64,000 nt of DNA from positions 59,912,771 through 59,976,770 of the forward strand of contig CM066737.1 of NCBI GenBank assembly GCA_033961575.1, given 5' to 3'. Positions within the stretch are counted from its first letter, which is position 1. Each line of letters begins with the position of its first letter. The translations under genes were made by a program, and so were the position numbers. The DNA comes from Aselliscus stoliczkanus (Eukaryota > Chordata > Mammalia > Chiroptera > Hipposideridae). Of the stretch, positions 59,805-64,000 are shown piece by piece. The notes beneath the pieces are model-generated. The model did not search any database, was not told the DNA's origin, and saw only the letters and a list, made by a program, of their open reading frames with translations.

Positions 59805-59885
<81 letters not shown>
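59805..59885 (+). repeat. compound (CT)n(CA)n microsatellite
   Basis: About 24 CT units pass directly into about 17 CA units. Confidence 0.97.
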
Positions 59886-59888
<3 letters not shown>

Positions 59889-60204
59889 TATTTCTTCATC
59901 TCAGCTATGTGAGAAAAGACATGATTTGAGATTACATAATAGCAGGGAGTTAATGTTAGAATGCAAGTAGAGCAAATAGGAAAAACAAGTGTTACAAATA
60001 ATTTTGAGTCGAACACTTGATGTATCTGAGTTATACCTTCTTTTCCTCCAACATCTTCCACAGCTAAACCATCCCAATGGGATATGTTCTCTTATACTTA
60101 TGATATAAACACCAGTAGCAGACAGTAAGGATAAAGTAGGAAAGGAGAAGGTCATGGCAGTGAAAATTTGGAAAAATATATATTTTTAAATTTTGGTATA
60201 ATCA

Positions 60205-60495
60205 AAAAGTTGAGTTCAACAAACATTTATTGTATGCATATTATATTTCAGGACATTACTGGGCACTAAGACTAGCAATGTGACTATACATTGACCTTGG
60301 TATTAGGAGCTTGTAATTTAGAGAGAGTAGAAAGACAAAATAGTGGATTTCATTTTAATGTGGTAACTGAAAAAAATGAACCATAAGCTCCATTAAGGCA
60401 GGAATCATACCTAATGTAGCTCACTCTTATATCCTGATCAATTAACACATTGCCTTACACATGGTAAATTCTCAACAAATGTTGAAAAATGAGTA
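60205..60495 (+). repeat. old LINE (L2-like) relics
   Basis: 60205-60340 has the TTCAACAAACATTTATTG... GGGCACTAAGACTAGC pattern. 60380-60495 has ATAAGCTCCATTAAGGCAGG, then CACATGGTAAATTCTCAAC, typical of L2 ends. Confidence 0.5.
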
Positions 60496-60499
60496 GAAC

Positions 60500-61340
60500 T
60501 ATGCAATGGGTATTATGAACTCAGAGAAGAGGGCAGGTCACAGCCTGTGATTTGGGGAGAGCTTCTTGGAAGGGATGATGGCTGAACTGAATCTTAAACA
60601 TTAACAATTTAACCAGTTTTGTTTTGTTTTTAAATCAGGGAGGCTCTAGGCAGAACGAATAGCATAAGAATAAGAAAGGAGGCACAAAACAGAATGTGGA
60701 CTGGAAAACTAAGAATTTCAGAAATATCAGAGTACCATATATTTATATTGTCTATTATTTTGGTGAGTCGAGGCACTTTAGGAAAAAGGAAGGCATATCT
60801 ATGTAATCTACATATTGATCAAGGTGCAGTAGAGCCTTCTATACTTTAAAAAGTGAATTTTAGCAGTTTTGCAATTTAAAGTGTGAATTTTAGCAGAGCT
60901 GATAAAAAAAACAGTTAGAAATTATGTTAAAAACCTGTATCCATGCAAAGTGCCCAGTTAGAAGTCAATAAGAATAGTGCTATGAACAGAGGACTAATTC
61001 TGGAAGGGTGAATTTACTTTTAGCACTAACTTCAGCTTCCCATCTCTGATGGTCTTAATAGTGATTTCAGAAGTTACATAAAGGGAAATACGCTTTCATA
61101 GAGCCAGATGGACCCAAACATAGCTTAGCATTTGGCCACATAGAGAGAAATTTTAGAATTATTTGTGGAATTATATTCTCCTTTCCAAAATTTAAAGGAA
61201 ATTCTGTCTATGTAGTGGGTGTAGTTTGCTTTCAGCTCAATCAGTTCCTCTTTGAAATAAGCTTCACTAATGGATCAGATGTGTGATAATTCAGATACTT
61301 CCTGACATATGAATTCTGAAGACAGCTGCAGGATTTTTTT
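60500..61340. other. AT-rich DNA, nothing recognised
   Basis: Unrecognised, apart from a 22-bp imperfect direct repeat at 60845-60866 and 60875-60896. Confidence 0.4.
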
Positions 61341-61344
61341 TAGA

Positions 61345-61795
61345 ATGAATCATTTATTTTTTTAAATACACAGATAACACATGATCATTTTAGGAGAACA
61401 AGAAAATATAGTTAAGCAGAAAAAAATAAAGTCATTCCTGATCACACTATTCAGAGTTAACTATTGCTAACATATTGATATTTATATATCTATCTACAAA
61501 TTATTTACTAATAAAAAGTGGAAATAGTGTTCTATCACCTGCTTTTGTACTTTACAATATGTCATGGATATCTTCTAAGTTCAGTAAGTATAGGGCTATA
61601 TATTCATTTTTATGGTTTTATAGTATTCCATTGATAGTATATAATAATGAGCTTTCTTTCCATGAAAATTTAGATCATTTTCATTTTTTCAGCAGTATAA
61701 ATATTACTGCAATGAACACATTTGTGTAAATATCTTTGCATTCTTGTGCTAGTATCATATTAAGATAAAATTCTCAAATTAATGTTTATCAATAA
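61345..61795 (-). repeat. old L1M 3' UTR relic
   Basis: Antisense order: TAAATACACAGATAACAC, ATATGTCATGGATATCTTCT, TTTATAGTATTCCATTGATA, ATATTACTGCAATGAACAC. Confidence 0.6.
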
Positions 61796-62339
61796 GAGTG
61801 AAGGGTCTGAGATTTTACCTCATTTGCAAAGCAAACATGTTAGCCTTGATAGAAGACATGAAACTCCTGGGTTAGGAATAGAGGACAATTTAATATTCAC
61901 AACATTAACAGTAGCTAGAGTATCAGCATGTGTGTGTGCGTTTGTGTGAGTGTGTGTGTGCATGCATGCTAATACCCCACATCTCAATTCTCACAGTGTG
62001 ACTCAAAAGAGGGCCAGATTACACAGTGGATTGCATTAGAGGAGAGAAGCCCTGAGTTTAGGGAAACTGAACCTTTTATAATGGGCAGTAATTATGCCTG
62101 CTATTTGCTATGGAGTAAGATAGTATGGCTATCTTCCAATTTTGTTGGAAAATCTGCCCCTTTGCATTAGTTGGAGACATTATCTTTGCCCTCCACTATA
62201 TAAACTTCTTTGGAAAGATAGTACAGGATAAAGGACAATCAGTGTCTCACCTTCAAGATGTGTAATAATGTTAGAGAACCAAGGAGTGGTTAATTGTCTC
62301 CCATTATTTGGTCAGAGTGTATGTGCATTATAAGTACTG

Positions 62340-62665
62340 TCAAAACTGTCTTATTTAAAGTTTATACTCATTTTTACTCCTACCAATAATTCATGAGTGT
62401 TCCTATTTCTCCACACCCTCAGCTACACTAGATTTTGTCAGCCTTTTAAATTTTAACTATTATGATTGGAAAAAAGTGGCACTTCATATTCTAAAATGTT
62501 TAATTTATTTTCTTACTAGTGAGATTAAATATATTTTCATGTTTGTTTTGCCATATGTATTTTTTGCTGTGAATTGCCCTTTAATGTCCTAATACATTTT
62601 TCTATTGGTGTTTCTATCTTTTTCTTGTTGATTTATAAGTTGCCTTAGTATATTAAAATGCGAAA
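62340..62665 (-). repeat. old L1M ORF2/3' relic
   Basis: Continues the antisense old L1 pattern: ACTCCTACCAATAATTCATG, TATTTCTCCACACCCTCAGC, TTACTAGTGAGATTAAATAT, GCTGTGAATTGCCCTTTAAT. Probably the same insertion as 61345-61795, with about 540 bp of other sequence between. Confidence 0.55.
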
Positions 62666-62782
62666 ATTTTGTATATCATGTACTGCAAATATATACTATA
62701 CATAGCGTTCTTTTGCCTCTTCCTTCTTTCTTAGCTGCAAAATTTGAAGCATGATTTTTGCTCATTAAAACTCCTAACTCTC

Positions 62783-63023
62783 GGCCAGCTTCCAACTCCT
62801 GATGTGCTATGGGCGCTTGTGACCCCTGTAGCCCCGAAGAAGGGGCTCTGCAGTGCTGCCCATTGACAAAAGGATGCCACGGAGAAAGAAGAAAATTAAA
62901 GAAGTCTCTGAAGCTCAGAACCTGGAGAAGAAAGATACAGAAACTACTGGTCCTGTCAATGTGAAGAGGAAGCGTAAATTTGAGGATGCTTTCATTGTGA
63001 TACCTGATAGTATTGGAGAGTGA
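62783..63023 (+). pseudogene. UIMC1: UIMC1 (RAP80) 5' fragment, processed
   Basis: A 91-base 5' UTR-like leader precedes ATG at 62874. The frame runs 49 codons to TGA at 63021-63023. It opens MPRRKKKIKEVSEAQNLEKK and contains KRKRKFEDAFIVIPDS. This matches the N-terminus of RAP80, including the SUMO-interacting core FIVI at residues 40-43, the positions known for RAP80; the acidic part that follows is changed (PDSIGE). RAP80 brings the BRCA1-A complex to ubiquitin- and SUMO-marked DNA breaks. The ubiquitin-interacting motifs, at about residues 80-124 in the parent, are absent. Similarity stops after ...GGAGAG at 63020, which could be an exon end. As it stands it could encode only a short peptide with the SIM core. 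Confidence 0.85.
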
Positions 63024-63048
63024 ATAATCAGTTTATTAGAAGAGATAC

Positions 63049-63234
63049 TACACTCCGAAGAGTTTGGAGCAGGCCCCGAGCAAAAAGAAAGGCTCCAACA
63101 GTGGCCAAGGGATCAAGGAGCTCAAGGCTCAAGGTGGCATTATTGGGAGAAAAGGTACACTCCAAAGAAATTAGAGTGGGCCGCAAGCAAAGGCAAGGTT
63201 CAAAACACTCAGAGGGCCAAAAGTTTAATTCTTG
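63049..63234 (+). repeat. diverged tandem duplication of unknown origin
   Basis: Unit 1 (63049-63155) begins TACACTCCGAAGAGTTTGGA. Unit 2 (63156-63234) begins TACACTCCAAAGAAATTAGA. Both continue with a GAGYRGGCC-like block and a CAAGCAAAGGCAAGG-like block. The offset is 107 bp. I cannot assign the sequence to a known element. Confidence 0.6.
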
Positions 63235-63838
63235 GGGGCCGGCCAAGTGGCTCAGTTGGTTAAGAGTTGGCTTAGAGCATGTGCTCTGAGCAATAGAGTG
63301 GCCGGTGCGATTCCCACATGGGCCAGTGAACGCTGCGCCCTAGCTGAGCTGTTGCTGAGCTGCCAACAAGTGGCAGGATGGCTCAACGGGTGTAACAAGA
63401 TTGCCTGTTCAATGGTGGGCTATGCCCATCCACAGCTAAGACTGATCTCAGCACCTTGAGCTGAGCTGCCGCCCGGATGGCTCAGTGCATAGGGTGTGTG
63501 CTCTTAACAGCAAGGCTGCTGGGTTCCACTCTCACATGGGATGGTGGCTACGCCTACCTGCAACTAAGACTGAACTCCGTACCTTGAGCTGAGCTGCCAC
63601 CTGGATGGCTCATAGGATATAGCGTGTGCTCTTAACAAGGCTGCTGGTTCGACTCTCACATGGGATGGTGGCTATGCCTACCCGCAACTAAGACTGAACA
63701 CAGTAAGTTGCACTTAGAGGCCCCGAGCTGCTGTCAGGAAGCCAGATGGCAGCTGGAGCCCTCCACAATGAAGACTGAAGAACAACAACTTGGCTGGTCC
63801 CCTCCCTCCATTCCCCAATAAAATCTTAAAAAACAAAC
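63235..63838 (+). mobile_element. long multimeric tRNA-derived SINE
   Basis: Head GGGGCCGGCCAAGTGGCTCA with a B-box-like GTGCGATTCCC, then tRNA-like units repeated in tandem with a 128-bp period: GAGCTGAGCTG at 63458 and 63586, each followed by GGATGGCTCA and a CTCTTAACA motif. The tail is CCCCAATAAAATCTTAAAAA. It shares no separate target duplication, which supports transfer as part of the chimeric RNA. Confidence 0.85.
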
Positions 63839-64000
63839 AAACTCCTAACTCTCTTCAGAAATTATAACTTTCTTTCCACAAATATGTCTGCAGTTAAAAA
63901 ATGAGTTCAGTACCATTCTATATACAAAATGTATATAGTCTTCAAGTAATATCTGCTAAATTCATAGCCATTTGGAGTTCAAATACCTATATTTTCTTGA

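Larger units (their letters stand above)
62783..63838 (+). mobile_element. UIMC1: chimeric retrocopy: UIMC1 5' end + unknown segment + SINE
   Basis: A 1.06-kb block flanked by a perfect 15-bp target-site duplication, AAACTCCTAACTCTC, at 62768-62782 and 63839-63853. The pre-insertion site reads TT/AAAACTCC, the preferred L1 endonuclease site. Order: UIMC1 5' UTR and N-terminal codons (62783-63023), a segment of unknown origin with an internal tandem duplication (63024-63234), then a long SINE (63235-63838) supplying AATAAA (63817-63822) and the A-rich tail. One duplication around all three parts means they were inserted together, so the RNA that was copied was already chimeric. Confidence 0.82.

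Noticed and set aside
63020..63289. Continuation of UIMC1 coding sequence as an 89-codon frame
   Set aside because: The frame starts in a different phase, covers the unknown tandem segment and the SINE head, and does not resemble RAP80 past residue 49.
1..64000. CRISPR array, operon or prokaryotic defence system
   Set aside because: No regularly spaced repeats, no compact gene arrangement and clear mammalian interspersed repeats throughout.

Overview
This window looks like nuclear DNA of a placental mammal, most likely a bat and probably a rhinolophoid (horseshoe or leaf-nosed type). It is AT-rich and full of interspersed repeats, with long antisense L1 segments, MIR, L2 and MaLR-like relics and dinucleotide microsatellites. 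It carries about 18 tRNA-derived SINEs that begin GGCCGGCC, have pol III A and B boxes, and in the longer forms end in a CCAATAAAATCTT tail. The bat assignment rests on my recollection of that SINE type and is an inference. I find no intact host protein-coding gene, no RNA gene, no CpG island and no CRISPR array. Nearly every long open frame lies inside a transposable element.

Layout: 1-2135 is mostly unrecognised AT-rich DNA with a mariner MITE and a MIR relic. 2150-6601 is element A, an internally deleted L1. 6602-12130 holds LTR, L1 and MIR relics. 12135-23990 is mostly quiet DNA with SINEs, a MITE, microsatellites, an MLT1-like LTR and L2. 24007-25021 is a twin-primed L1. About 26168-30554 is element B. 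30555-37100 carries old L1, L2, MIR and SINEs. 37114-40310 is an L1 that contains SINEs and a TA-flanked DNA transposon. 43161-50117 is element C, itself split by L1 D (43387-46523). 50600-51545 is an old L1. 52555-58828 is L1 E with nested insertions. 58841-62782 is quiet DNA with microsatellites and old L1. 62783-63838 is a chimeric retrocopy.

Two observations stand out. First, elements A, B and C are separate insertions; A and C have their own target-site duplications. All three share the same internal ORF2 deletion: about the first 80 codons of the endonuclease region are joined directly to the C-terminal tail of ORF2. All three are about 3.5-3.7 kb once nested insertions are removed. This is the structure expected of a non-autonomous, half-L1-like family copied from one deleted master. 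Second, 62783-63838 is flanked by a perfect 15-bp target-site duplication at a TT/AAAA site. It contains the 5' UTR and first 48-49 codons of UIMC1 (RAP80), then an unrelated 0.2-kb segment, then a 0.6-kb SINE that supplies AATAAA and the A-rich tail. This looks like a reverse-transcribed UIMC1 transcript that ended prematurely in a SINE.

The elements interact as parasites on parasites. SINEs and younger L1s sit inside older L1s, and target-site duplications allow the order of insertion to be read in several places.
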